From NCBI RefSeq assembly GCF_905475345.1, contig NC_066600.1, positions 1,256,001 to 1,320,000 of the forward strand: 64,000 nucleotides of DNA, written 5' to 3'. The first letter of the stretch is position 1. The number at the start of each line of letters is the position of its first letter. The position numbers were made by a program, and so were the translations under genes. This DNA is from Vespula vulgaris. Taxonomy: Eukaryota; Arthropoda; Insecta; Hymenoptera; Vespidae. The notes under the pieces were generated by a model. The model saw only the letters and a program-made list of their open reading frames with translations, ran no database searches and had not been told where the DNA came from. Shown one piece after another: positions 26,376 to 39,909 of the stretch.

Positions 26376-29300
26376 TAAAGATAGATTTTTCCATATACGT
26401 TTGATCAAGAAGATGAATTCTACACTCTTCGATTAGATCACACATCAAGAACAAATAAATGTCGTTCGAATACTTTTTGCCTTTTAAAGAAACATGTTTG
26501 CCCTCTTTTTACTTTCAAAAGATTGCAAGATCGTTTACCAGTGTGGTCCTGTTAAATGATGTGGTAACAATTTTCCGGCCGGTAATCGAAGCACGACCGT
26601 CGTAACTTTACAACCAGATACAGCTAGAAAGCGTACCTTACCATTGGACTAGAATTTTCCGATACTTATAATTATTTATTAGTAATTTCTACCTTCGTTT
26701 CCTTACTTGATTTTCTTTATTATTATAGTAGATATTTATCTCTAGATATATCTATGTATATATATATATATCTTAGGCGAATTTACATTCAAATTTTATT
26801 CAAAGTTATCGAATTCGCTCCTTGTTAGAAATGATACGATACGATGAACATAATATTCATGACTAATAATAATTCGACTAATAAAAATTATAAGTGAATA
26901 TTTAATTACTCGAATTTGTCTCTCGATTCTCTTAACACGTTTACTAACAAAATATATCTCTTAGAAAAATTAACATATTTTATCTGTTTCTCTCTTTCTA
27001 AATAAAAAATACAAGAGAATTAATTCATTGGCATACTTTTGATATAAAAATAATCTGAATTTGAAAAATCGAACGAACTATGCTCGTGTTAAGAAAATAA
27101 ATCTAATCAACCAAATGTTGCAACTAAGTTTTTTTTTTGTGAATCTTCATCTATTTATTTATTTATTTCTTGAATTTTTATTTATTTTAGTTTTTCAATT
27201 TTTTACTTATTTATGTTTTTTGATATTGTATAAGGACAAAAGATACGATAGATTTTTATATTTTCATGGTGCATGTTTCTTTCTATTATTATATTTCCTT
27301 GTTGCATTACGATTGATATATTGTTGCATCGAGGTCAACGACTCCGGCAATGACATCGCAAATCGAATAAGTCCAACTGAAAAGATCTCTCTTTCTTTCT
27401 CTCTCTATCTCTATCTCTTTCTCTTTCTCTTTCTCTTTCTCTTACTCTTACTCTTTCTCTTATTCTTCACGTTCAGTCAAGTTAAAATTCTATCTTATTA
27501 TTTTACGCAATCGTTCACAAAAACCTAGTAAAAATGTGATATATAGGTTTTTGCATAACTCATACTTTGTTTCAAAGTTAAGAAGGAATGTTAATTTCAA
27601 TCTCGATGACTTTTACGAGTTACAACAACGACAGACAATGATCAAACGTGAAAGTGTAAGAGTTTCGAGATAATCCTCGTTTCAATCTCAGCCGCTCCTC
27701 CGCGTAAGAAGTAAAAATGAAAACATTTTTCTGAACTTATAATTCTGTAAATATTTTATATAATTTATGTGTCTTTAAGTATGTTTTATAAACATTTTTA
27801 AGAATTATTTATTTATTTATTTATTTGCTTGTTTATCTAAACGAATATCATTTTATTATTATATATTTTTTTATCAATAGGAAGTAGTTTTTGAATATTA
27901 TTTTTTTTAGACAGTGGGGAGAAGTGATAGGCGGAGTTTTAATTTAAATAATTATATAATATATAAGAAAAAATAAAATGTCAGATATGTCACGTTAAGT
28001 CTTTTACGAGTGACCAGACGAAGAGCCAGATATCGAGTAATATTTTATCTTATACGGAACCAAAGCGAATGAAGAGAGTGCAGAATCCGTGCAGTATATA
28101 TACTCACAATGGAAGCTATTATTCGTATCGAGTAAACAAGGGTTATATTGCGTGAAATCGACGCGACGGTTCGCTGTCCTGTCTATTAACATAACGACCT
28201 TATTAAAATTACTAGAACGTAGTAATTTAAAGTTATGACCCTGGATATGACCCTGATTAATCTATATAAAAAAATTAAAGGGGAGTTAGTTATAGTTTTT
28301 GATGGATTATGAACAAATACATAAATGTGTGTGTGTGTGTGTGTTTAAAAATTTCGTTTAAAATAGATAATTTTTTATTAATTTAGTATTACGCATTTAA
28401 TATAAACTTACAAAATTGGTAATGCTGTTTGTCTGTCTAGCTGAGTTTGTGTGTGCGTTTGTGCATCCTAAAATGACTTAATAAAATCGGCACTGGAAAT
28501 TTCTCTGGAAATTTCTGGTCAGATATTTATACTTCTTTTCTTCGTATCTGAAACCGGTTTACTGAACTAACCAGAATAGTTTTTTACGAACGATTTCAAT
28601 GTCGTCGTCCGGATATGGAACTATCTACTACGCCTTCGTTAGAACGATTGATATAGATTATACGTAATCCTTTGAATCATGACGTTTCCATCAATTTTTT
28701 TTTCGCACATTAATTAATATTCCGAGGATTAATAACTCGATAAGAAATTTTATATAAGAATATCAATAAGATAATAGAAACATGACATTCATTTGAATTA
28801 TTTTAATTGATATCCAAAAATATTGACTTAGATTAAAATCGAATCGATCGAATCTGTCACCTGTCTCTTCTATTATACTAGTTCTCCTTCTTTCTTTTTC
28901 TTTTTTGACAATGATCATAATTAACTTTTTTATTATTTATTATAGAATTATATACATCAAATTATTTTTTGACCTCACAGAAAGAGCAATAACGTATTCA
29001 AATCATGCATCAAACTAACGATTATCTAGTGTATGCGTTACGAATAATATAACAACCTTCGGAATACTGAACAAAGATATGCTATAGGTATATATACATA
29101 TATATAGCATATCATGTCTTTGTTTAAAGTCTTGTCTATTAGAGAAGTATATTTTTCTGGAGAGTTCATCGTGCTGCTGCAGAAATTGCTTTTGTAAAGA
29201 ACACCTGTGTTTGTTTTTTCTTTCTTTTTTTTTTTTTTCATTTTTAAGAACGCATATTTAACATGTAACTTACACTTGTAAGTAATAATTCGATCTGGTA

Positions 29301-31361
29301 GAATACTTTCGAGTAGTTTATTCGATCACTTTCTCGATTCTTTAAAAAAAGTTTTACTTATGTTAGATTATTTTACGTTGGTATTAGTTAATTGGGCCGG
29401 TTCTAACGATCTTTTTTTTTTTTTTTTAATTCACAAATACAATTTTGCGACATATGTAATAACGCGTGAGTAATTTTGTTCTTTCTTTTTCGGTTGGGTC
29501 ATACGTTAAAACGAATAAGAAAGTACTTAGTTAAGACAGTGAAAGGTCTCGAACGAAGGAAATATGTGTCATATGTTAACAAAGTCTCTAATCATCTATC
29601 TATAAATTTTCTATATATATATATGCATATATATATATATTATTTCGAAATAAAGAGAGAGAATTCCTATTTTTGTTTCTTTTTATCTTTTTAAATCTAC
29701 GTTTATCACGCAAACTCTTTAATCTCTCATTTAATCTTTTACGTTAAGATAAATTTTATTTTCGAAAGTTCGAGGATGTGAATGTTAAAGTAAGAAAGAG
29801 ATAGAAAAACATCTGACATATATTGTTTTACAAGGACTCCGATTCAAGTCGTGTATCTCTTTCTCTCGGAAGGATATAATGCTTTTCTGAATGATGAGCG
29901 TGATTCGAGTATTAATTGCTTCATTCTAGTCATCGGTTTAATCAATACGAAGTTTAAAACGTATCACGTTAGAATATCTATAAAAATTCTTTCCTATTTT
30001 TTTCAAGACGAATCTCACTACTTCTAAAGTAGAGATACGATATATTGACCATAAGGTCGATCGACGAAGACATAGTATTATTGACGAAATTAAAAAAAAA
30101 AGAAAGAAAGAAAAAAAGGAGAAAAAAAAAACAAGAATAAATAATAAATGAGAATTAATTCGTAGCTATAAGATGTTTAGAAAAAAAATTCATTACGTCG
30201 TATGTGTTTCTTTTTGTATATTTTTTTTTTCTTTTATTTAAAAAAATGATCCGTAATGCTCATTGCGTGTCGTATCTCCTTCTTTTCTTCCGAGATACAT
30301 AGAGAAATAAAAAAAAATTGGAACATCGCCGGAGATAATGATCGTTTATTTATTTTTTATTTTTCTTCGATCTTCAAAGATATCAAGTTTTAGCTGAACG
30401 CAACGCATATCGATCGGAGGATCTTACGAGAATAATTTTTTACGAATTGTTTACCACTCGTGCTCTATTATCCATGTACGAGAAAAGTTATTCACGCGTG
30501 CAATCGTGCACGAGCGCAATCGCGCGCGCACGCGATTTTTCCGACAGAAGTGGACTACTTTTTTCCTTCTACTTTTTTTCTTCTTATTCATAAAGTTAAT
30601 CATCTGTTATAATTTTTTATTCGTCTATCGTAACGAAATAATAAAGCGTATTAATTTGAATTAGATCTACGTAATCTACTCGAAGTTTTTGATCGATATT
30701 CGAAAAATGTTATAGATTTAACATTGACGGAATTTTTAATGGAATATAATAAGATTTAATCATGGGAATATCGCTAAGAAACTTATCCGTTTTTGCATTT
30801 TTCCAGCGATTTCCGCATACCGATCTAACGTATCTCGTATTCCTAAGCAAACCTCTAATGCTTGAAAATTTGTGTTTATTCTGTTTATATAACCCAATCG
30901 AGGAGATAGCGTATGAAAATCGAGATAGTACATGTATGAAAAAATCGAGAGAGGGAGAGAGAGAGAGAGAGAAAGAGATTTAGTGTATGTATAGTTTTTA
31001 TAATTCCCTTTTTTTTTTTATATATTATAGGGAATGTCCGAACAATTTTCATTATCGAAAAAAAAAAAAATAATTTGGAAGTTGCGGATATACTAATTAA
31101 ATGCATTCACGTTCGTTTTTGGTAGACAATAAAAAAATGTTACTCACTTCGTGACCACCTCGGTGTGCCATTAGTTTGTACCGGTAAGGTCGCCGCATTG
31201 AAGAACTGATTCACTACGACCGAAGACTTTCTCCGGTTTCTCGTATTCCGCGATATCGTTATTTCATCTTGTTCGTTTATACCGGCCATGCCGAAATTAT
31301 TATTTATCGTAGAACATCTCCTTCCCGTCAGTGTATTCCAAATCATTAATAGATCCTTCAT
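18395..31361 (-). CDS. CD36-family scavenger receptor class B protein
   Basis: Eight exons: 31361-31148, 24697-24442, 24223-24082, 21284-21084, 20648-20424, 19725-19563, 19312-19068 and 18748-18395. Every junction has GT-AG and matching phase, giving about 599 residues. A cytoplasmic N-terminus of about 70 residues, longer than usual, precedes the first membrane span (FMLMTLGLIGLVSGFLILI). The ectodomain follows with the CD36 hallmarks FWRKPDV, QEIGPYVYR and N-glycosylation sites such as NITN. Next come the cysteine-rich CYCRGGHCLPPG block with a further Cys, the IQPQSG segment, and a second span (about ISIYLMFIMGSIFLIWSIV). A tail of about 80 residues follows. Family members bind lipoproteins, carotenoids, fatty acids or pheromones and aid uptake or sensing. 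I cannot say which insect subfamily this is. Intron 1 is about 6.4 kb. The N-terminal exon is the least certain. Confidence 0.88.
19922..19995. repeat. (ATA)n microsatellite in a receptor intron
   Basis: About 24 uninterrupted ATA/TAA units within the intron 19726-20423. On the minus strand they create a spurious poly-Tyr open frame. Confidence 0.95.
20319..20350. repeat. (CA)n microsatellite
   Basis: About 15 AC units in the intron 19726-20423 of the CD36-family gene. Confidence 0.9.
21285..24081. other. 2.8-kb intron of the CD36-family gene
   Basis: No supported coding sequence. It contains GA-rich (about 21990-22036), CT-rich (22981-23032) and AT (about 23605-23638) microsatellites. It also has a perfect 11-bp inverted repeat at 22710-22739 and a GA-rich patch at 23130-23200. 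Confidence 0.6.
22710..22739. promoter_or_regulatory. Perfect 11-bp inverted repeat containing an E-box
   Basis: ACGTGAACGTT and its exact reverse complement AACGTTCACGT are separated by 8 bases. The right arm extends into CACGTG (22735-22740), a canonical bHLH E-box. It lies in an intron, so an enhancer role is possible but not shown. Confidence 0.35.
24698..31147. other. First intron (6.4 kb) of the CD36-family gene
   Basis: AT-rich and without a gene I can support. GA/CT microsatellites occur at 25285-25330, 26339-26372 and 27385-27450. A stretch of alternating CpG-rich sequence lies at 30492-30535 and an imperfect hairpin at about 29070-29127. Long first introns often carry enhancers, but nothing here proves that. 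Confidence 0.55.
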
Positions 31362-31531
31362 GCTGTATACACTTCACAATGATCTTTTCTTTCGTAAAGA
31401 TTAACACAAAGAATGTTCAATAATAGAATTAATAAAATCGATGGTTGGAATCGATCTCTCGATTAAATTCACTAGAAATGAATGATTATCTTTTAAGAGA
31501 TTAATCGACGAATATTAATAACATTATTATG

Positions 31532-31563
<32 letters not shown>

Positions 31564-31789
31564 TATTCGTTTGATTTTTTTTCTCGAAATTGTCACTAAT
31601 TCTACGCAGAGATTTAATTTTGAAGATCTTTCTTTTTCCCTTTTATTTTCGTTTCCTTTCCCCTTTTTAAATTCTAATCAGCTTGGCGATAATTTCTATA
31701 TCTTCTCCTTATTCAGGATCGTCCGAGTGATCCTGCGAATCACGATTAAATTCCACTTCTCTTGCTCTGAGTAAAACTTCTATAGTAAT

Positions 31790-31975
31790 CTGTCGGTCGG
31801 TGCGCACGCCATGCGATTCCATGCGAAAGTGATGGAAACGTGGATCGGGTGACTCTTTGAAAAATATATCGTTGTCCCCACTCGCATGCCAAGTCTAGAC
31901 CTGCCCGTCGTTCCCAGCCTCTGTGCTTTCAAAGCACGTGGAACTCCGACCAATCAGTTTGCGTTGTCTTCTCCC
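31790..31975 (-). promoter_or_regulatory. Promoter-like GC-richer block upstream of the CD36-family gene
   Basis: About 450-600 bp upstream of the receptor start codon, base composition rises sharply above the flanks. The block holds CGGTCGGTGCGCACG, two near-copies of CATGCGA, an E-box CACGTG (31935-31940) inside a TGCTTTCAAAGCA palindrome, and a CCAAT box (31950-31954). The location fits a promoter for the minus-strand receptor. The exact start site cannot be read. Confidence 0.4.
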
Positions 31976-32089
31976 TCCAGTTTTATACCTTCCCTCTCTT
32001 TTTAACTAATTCCTTATCCTTTTTTCTTCTTTTACTTTATTCTTTCTTTATTTCCAAGGTTTTTATATATTCCTTTTTCTCTTCATTTT

Positions 32090-32135
<46 letters not shown>

Positions 32136-35100
32136 TCTCTTTCTCTTTCTCTTTTTCTCCCTTCTTAGATAAACCCTTAACATTTTTGTAGATAATAAAT
32201 AATAATAAAAAAACTATTTTAACGTTTCGATCTTGTTTTGTAAGATTAATACGTGGATCGGGAATGGGTTTGCTTTTCTTTTCTCTTTATTTTTTTTTGT
32301 CCAAGGTTCGTAATTTTTTTTTTCACGAACAGGTTTTACCCACGAATATGTGTTTCGTTGTTCTCTTTACTTTCTCCCTATTTATAAATTTCATTCGTTC
32401 TTTATCATAGTTACAAGGATGATCTTAATGGGTCCTATAATGGAATTTTTCCACAGCACCGTCTTTCCCTTTTTTTCTTTTGTTATTGATCTTGGTACAA
32501 AAGGAAATTTTTTCGAGAAAAGGTTTTATATAAATCTTTTTTTATCGAAGCATTTTATTTTCAAATACAGGTTGTGGTAGCTCGTATTTTTCTTTGTTTC
32601 TTTCTGTGATTTTTTTTTTCTATGATCTGTTATCCTATCGAATCGAAGTAGCGAGACAATCTGGAGACTTATTCTTTCTTTCTCTATCTCTCTCTTTTTT
32701 TTTATGTTTCTTCTTCTCTCCTTATAATAAATCATGATTCTTTAGAATATACAATACGAGGCCGCAAGGCTCGTTCTTGTTGATATTACTTTTTTGCGAG
32801 ATCGTATGTTATTAACTATAGTGAGAATATGATTTAATTTTTTTTTACTCTAGTTTCCTTTCATGCGTATTAATATTTAACTTAAGACGTAGAAATATGG
32901 ATACATATATTAATAAATAATACAATTCTTTATTTAGAATTTATTTACGTCTATATCTAATTTCAAATATAAAATATATATTATATTAAAAAAGAGATTT
33001 AGTTTGGTCGATCTGTTAGAAACGAGATAAACTAAATGCTTTGTAATACGGTTTGTAAAAATTGGGGTAGAGTTTAAATAGAGTCGCAGACCTTGTAAAT
33101 AGGTACGTGATGTTGAATATCGAGGTCATATAACTGAGAAAAAAATTTTTGAGGAAAGTTTTGTGTGTGTCTGTATGCATGTATAGATACAGGAGAGAGT
33201 TTCTATTTATTTTAATTTATAATTCATGAAACTTGATCACGTTATATCTTTCTTTTTATTTCACGTATTTGCATAATTATTCGTTACAGATTATTTTCAT
33301 ATATTTCAATAATTTTTTACAAGAATAAACAAAATATTCCTTTACAAATGTATTTCAATTTATTTAAGAAATTAAATTTTTTAACTATCATTACAGTTGG
33401 TATATTTTCATAGAATTTATTCTTGAATTTCTTCAGATTCATGAAACTTCTGATTTCGTAAGAGAGATTATAGTTTTCTTCTAGGATATATAATTCTTAT
33501 AGTTAGACGGCTTCTTTTTTTCTTCTTTTTTTTTTTTCTTATAAACAGTTGGATATCAAATCTTTGACCTCGAAATTCTATTTCTCGACATAATTTTCCT
33601 TATTTTGTCTCTTCTTGGGGTTATTAAAACTACCTGTTTACCTTCGCTACTAGAAATACAGTGGAACTATCGAAATCGTTATTTGCAAAATAATCTTGTG
33701 TCTTTTATGATATCTGACACAATAATGGAAAATCATTCTACGTGCAATAAAAACATTTTATTTATTGCTTTTTTCTTCTTTTATCGATTCAGCAATTACT
33801 TACGTAGTTCGTAATAGAACGCAATTAGACAAATTTTCCAAGACGACATTTTTATTCTTTCATTTGACATATAACGAAATGTCGATTGTAAAGTCCAATT
33901 CGTTTATAAAGAAGAAAATATCTATGTAAGATTATCGATGACGAGTATTGATAATGATTTATCGATATATTATTTATAATCGATATATTAATTACGTATA
34001 ATAAAGTATAACCGGTTTGAACGATGTATGTATTTCTTTGGAAATACATTTTAACGTGTGAATGTATATGCATACTTTTTTTTCTTTTTCTGTTCAATAT
34101 ATTTATGGTCGGTCAAAAGTTCTTATGTTTTTTTTAGTTTTATTATCTAAAAAAAAAAAAAAAAAAAATTATAGCTTAAAAACTCTCGAAAAGAATGTAA
34201 TACATTTTTTTAAATCATTCAGAAATTTTTGGCTCGTTAACGAAAATGGTAACGTATTTGAATTTGAGAGGAAGAAATATCTAAGGAGAATATGAAATTT
34301 ATAGATTACTTTAAACGACAGACTAATTGTAATATCAAATTAAAAGACAAATGGCTTACTATGATATTATCGTTCATTACAACTAGGTCAGTACGTAATT
34401 AGTATCCTCATGATGTTTTACCATAAATTTTTAATTAATCTTTTCTTTGCTACTTTCGTACTTTGACTTAACGATTAGAGTAGGAAGTAGAACTTCATTA
34501 ATCTTCGTAAGCACAAGAAAGTGTTATTAAAACATTGTACTACATAAACCATAATCTTTTTCTTTATACTCACGCGACTACTTTGTTTAATAATTGATTT
34601 CATTTTAAATAGCTTTGATTTATTACATAACAAGACGATATCTAAGTAGTTATAACAACGAAATGCGTGAAGGAATATTAACAGATTAACAAATTTATTT
34701 TTGAAAGAAGGACAAAAAAAGAAGTAAAAATTATATTGTGACACGATATAATGATTCATATTGGAAATTTTGCATTAACGAAATCTTGGAAATATGGAAA
34801 AATTTACTGTCGTTTTTTCTTTTTTCTTTTTTTATAAGCACAGTTTCCACGTCATATTAATTACGTATTCCGAAATTGTCTGTTAGGAGATCAACGGAGA
34901 GAAACGGGGAGGATTGAGAGGAAGGAGGAATGCACGTGACGTAAATCGACAAACGTTGATCGTTATTCCATCGGTCGAGAGAAACGGTGAAATAATGGTA
35001 TGATAGTTTATGTTTAAATATCGAATCGTTGTCTATTACATTTTTTCTTTCGCAATAAATAATTTTTGTAGATTAATAGATAATAATTATTTGTGATCGT

Positions 35101-36583
35101 TTGCTTTATGAAATACGAGAGACACTATATGTATGCGTCCATACACGTCCGCGTGTATATGTATAGGAAGTATAGATAAGATATCTGAAGTTTTCTTTAC
35201 ATTGGAAGTATCTATCTTTACTAAAAAAAAAAAAAAAAAGAAAAAAAAAAGGAAAAAGAATAAACAAAAAAAAAACTCATTTACATTATTATATTTCGTT
35301 AAAATAATACAGAGATCGGAGAGATATGATCCCTTTAGAAAGGTCACTTTGCTGGAATTTTTCTATATTATTGGTTCTCTAAAATATTTTTTATATATTA
35401 TACTTTTAAATGTATTCATACACATGTATTGAAAATAATACTAATTAATCATTTAAACTTTGAATTAAACGACGTTATTATATATTTTCGCAATTAAAAG
35501 GACCGCTGATTAGCTTTATTTTATTTTTTATATTCTTTTTTATTGATTTATTTTTTTTTTTTTTACTAAGCATTCATTTTGTATCGGATAGAATTGATTC
35601 ATTCGTGTACATCGAGAAACAATAGTAAATAATCGATACGATCGTTTCGTGCTTTATCTTTTTCAAATTCAATGTTTTCTTCTTTCAAAAAAGCGATAAC
35701 ATTATCTTTAGGAATATAATTATTTAATAATAATTACTGAAATGGATTTGAATAAATTTTCTAAAGATCAAATAAAAAAGTGGTACTGCTGGATTGTTCC
35801 AAGATACGAATTATTAGTTTTTTCTTTCTTTTTGATTCTTTTTTCGTTTTTTAAATCTTTCAAAGAGTCGACTTTTAAATCTTTCAATTTGCATATAAGT
35901 CGATTACAATGACAGTGTAATTTAAATAAAATAAACAGGTAATTATTTTATTTCATAATTCGTATGGCAATGACCTAATTATATAAATTCATATATAAAT
36001 ATGATTTAAGAAGAATAATAATCGCATTTTTCTTCTCGTAATCTTATGAGTATTTACGTAATATTATATTATAATATTATAATTAATATTATAATTGATA
36101 TTATAATAATAATTTTACGATGTTATCTTACGATTATTCTTCACGCCTTGAAAATATAAGTAATAAGTTTTTTTGCTTGTTTCCTTAAGATAAAATACTA
36201 TTATTTTTTTTTACAAAACAAAGTACTACTGTGTTTCTTAACAAAAATTATCTTTGAAAACACGAAATTTTTATTTCTGGAAATATTCAAAATTTTTAAT
36301 GAAAGAATTTATAAACATGATCGTCGAGAGATCTTTCCGGTTATGAAGAAATTAAGAAATTTATAAGACACGTGTGGTTTCCATTTCTATTATCCTTTGA
36401 TTTTTACATCTTTTTCTCTCTGTCTATCTGTCTGTTTATCTCTTTTTCCCCTCTGTCTCTCTTCCTCTATTCCAGTTCCTTTTTTTATTTTACACATACT
36501 ATGCGATGACTTGTACCGGAATTCATTAAAAATTTTGGAAGTAAAATGCGGTAGTAAAATGCGACTATTGGATCGCCCGGCTG

Positions 36584-36591
36584 TGACGTCA
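36584..36591. promoter_or_regulatory. CRE-like palindrome
   Basis: A perfect TGACGTCA octamer (CREB/ATF consensus) lies in a GC-richer patch (36560-36595) of an otherwise AT-rich desert. An eight-base match can arise by chance. Confidence 0.25.
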
Positions 36592-39290
36592 ATCATTAAA
36601 AAGAAAACCAAGCGAAGATTTCAAGACTTGTACAAACCACTTTTGCGTTCTCTGTAACCTGTTTTACGTGTCGGCGAAAAAAAAAATTTAACAAAAAATA
36701 CGAGAAGAAAGATTCACTGAATAATGTTCTTGGTAAAAGAAGATTATCGATTATTTTGTTATATGGTTAACAGACATTTATTAAGATCGTAAGAATTTAA
36801 CAATTGATGGATACATACGTTAATGTCTGCAACAATAATGAAGGAAGAAATGAATTTTAAATTATTTTGACTTTTATAATATCTAATTATACATTTTAAA
36901 TATATTTATCAACTGTGGCCATCAATTAGTATCGTTTACCTATTTATTACTTTTTTTTTTCGAATATAAAGTATTCATATTATTTAATATCTGTTTAAAA
37001 TATTTTCTTTTTTCTTTCTTTGTTTTTTCCCCTACAAAATATGACGTAAAATCGACGAACTTTTATTTAACAAAATTTAATACTCTATCAGTCTGATCAT
37101 AAATGAAATAGGTCATGATACAGATAGTTTTTTCTAGTCACGTTTGATTAAACTGATGAAATCGAAAGAAATGTTATTTTGCTGGATACGCGAATGTAAA
37201 GTAATTAATATTATTTTTATACATAGAGAAGAAAAATTTTCCATTGTGGAAACTTTCTTAGACACGTACACGACACATGTTTGATCTAAAACCGTAAAAA
37301 TCGATGACATGTTCTTTTTTTTTTTTAATGATTTATACGCTACGTTATAATCGATCGATTTTCTTGTCTTATAGTTTTTATCTTCACTTATATTTTCTTG
37401 AAATCCACCGATTCGACTTCAATTACGATTGAGATCGTTCTGATGATAATTGATACTATTGAATTTTATCGTTTTACAAAATTTTTTGAGAGAAGAAAAA
37501 AATATCTTGCAGTTATGTACGTCATTTAGAAAATTCTTTAACAATTATCGGTCGACAAAAACTGTATCCTAATTTAAAGATTGTTCCGAGATCATTCATT
37601 AAATATGCATACATTAACATTAAATATGAACGGAATTGTTGGTGTGATGTAATATATGGAGTAATAATTTACTTATAAGCTATAATTAATTTCTCTAGCT
37701 GAACGTAAACGATGAGTTCGCAATAAAATAACAACGTTATAATTTATACGCATTGAATGGTGCGATATTGGAGTTTCTATTTTATTTATTTTTTATTACT
37801 TTTATTTACTTCACCATTTAATGAATCTCTTCCGCATATTTATTCGCTTATAATAATATAATCATTTTATATTCTTCATTATTTTTCAAATGAGTATAGA
37901 GTGAAGAAAAACGATTGTGATCCTTTTCTTTTTTTAATTTAATCGAAGATTCGGTACAGTTCGTATATACTTCGACCACGTAGTGTAGTTTTTTTCAAAG
38001 AGAAAAGAAAAGTAAAGAGAATTATAAAATTAAAAAGAGAAAAATGGTTCTATTCATTTTTATCAAGCGTGATATATTTTACGGTCCAAATACGATAACA
38101 TTTTGAGACTAATGGGTTGTAAAAAGTATTTATCACGTATTTCTATGAAAAGTGCTTGGTATTCTTTTTATTACTTTGTTATTCTCACAGTATATAAAAA
38201 ATTAAAATATAAATAAAAGGTTATGTATAAATATAATAAAACGTTCGGGGGGGGGGGGGGAAAAAATGAAGAAGAGAAGATAAAGTAGAATTGATTAGTA
38301 TTAAATTAGTCCGAAAAAAGATTTATCTACTTTGTTTTCATACATATTCACACATGACGAATATATTATGTCTATTTAGAATGAAAAATAGCTACATATT
38401 ATGACAATATAAAAATTCAAATATATAATATAACGTAGCCTCATATTTTAAAAAGTTTCGAACTAATTCATAATAATTCGTGATATTGGTTTTAGACCTG
38501 TCGATTATCGTTATGTATAGAAAAATTTGTATTATTTCTATTTATATAAATCTATGCTGATTGAAAAAAAAAAAAATGAAAAAAGCGAATAATGAAATAT
38601 TTTGGTTTTTCAATACTTGTTCTACACCGTGAAGAAAATCTATGGGAAGATATAGAAAAAAACGTCCATATACACAGGATATTAAAAAGAAAATTATTTT
38701 ACGTACCAATTTAGAAGATCATTCGTCAATTCGTCAGCAAGACAATTTTTACATGGAATGGAACTTGTAATTTTTTTTCGTTCTCTGTTTATTGTTCGTT
38801 TTTATATTTATTGATTCTGTTTTGAATATTTCTTTTTTTTTCTTTTTTATATTTTTTTTTGTTTTGTTTAAGAAAGATCACGAGTACCCCATGCAATTTA
38901 TTATCGTAGGAAATAAATTAACGAAATGCAATATTTACATTTAATAGCCAATGGTAATATCATTGTTGAAAACTCCCATGGCGAAGTCGAGTAGATCTTG
39001 TTTAAAAAACGACACATCTCCTCGATGAACCTTCGTTTTAGCTTCTCCGTTTTAATTCGAGATTGAAATTTGCTGAATCCTGCAAGTTAATTATTTTACG
39101 ACAATAATATTCATTGTTATTTTCTCTTTTCTTTTTCTCTCTCATTTTTTTCTTTTTTTTATTTATTTTTTACCATCGCCAATATCGTCGATGATTAATG
39201 CAAATGAGATTAATGTTCATTTATTGCATATGACATGAAGATTAAAGATCGTCAAGTATTTGTTTGATACTGATTCAATGTGTATTATTA

Positions 39291-39321
<31 letters not shown>

Positions 39322-39590
39322 TTTTTTTATTTTAACGATGAACTTCATAAAAATATTTGCGATATAAGTAATTCATAAAACGAAATTTCTGAAGTCTTAA
39401 GAAAAAAAAAGAAAATACAAAGGAAAAGAAAAATGAAGAATATTTTTTCTTTTTTTTTTTATAACAAACGGATTACGAGATACATTCATTTAAATACGCT
39501 CCAATTATAGATTGATAATACAACGATTTTCTTATTCAAGATTACGAAGCATTCAGAGTATCTATTTTCCTTTCTTTTTTTATATATATG

Positions 39591-39596
<6 letters not shown>

Positions 39597-39636
<40 letters not shown>
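39597..39636. repeat. (TA)n microsatellite
   Basis: Uninterrupted TA run in the gene-poor interval. Confidence 0.95.
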
Positions 39637-39639
<3 letters not shown>

Positions 39640-39850
39640 TCATAATTGCGCTAGATCTTAGAATATAATTATACGAAAAGGGTAAATAAATAGTATTTTT
39701 TTATGTGGTGAAAAAAAAGAGAATAAATTCTAGAATTACTTCACACATATATGTAACGTATATGTTATGTGTTAATGATTTTTATTATTATAAATTTACA
39801 TATGCTTTAATGAGAACGAAGCACGGACAAGGTTAAAAAATTTCATCGTC

Positions 39851-39851
<1 letters not shown>

Positions 39852-39906
<55 letters not shown>
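39852..39906. repeat. (GA)n microsatellite
   Basis: About 27 uninterrupted GA units, the longest GA tract in the window. Confidence 0.95.

Positions 39907-39909
<3 letters not shown>

Noticed and set aside
27061..27528. 155-codon Leu/Phe-rich frame that could be read as a membrane protein
   Set aside because: Built from T-rich and CT-repeat sequence inside a 6.4-kb intron; no homology or splice support.
28004..28192. 62-codon minus-strand frame inside intron 1 of the CD36-family gene
   Set aside because: Looks less simple than most frames here, but there is no splice structure in phase with neighbouring exons and no recognisable homology, so it is not reported as an alternative first exon.
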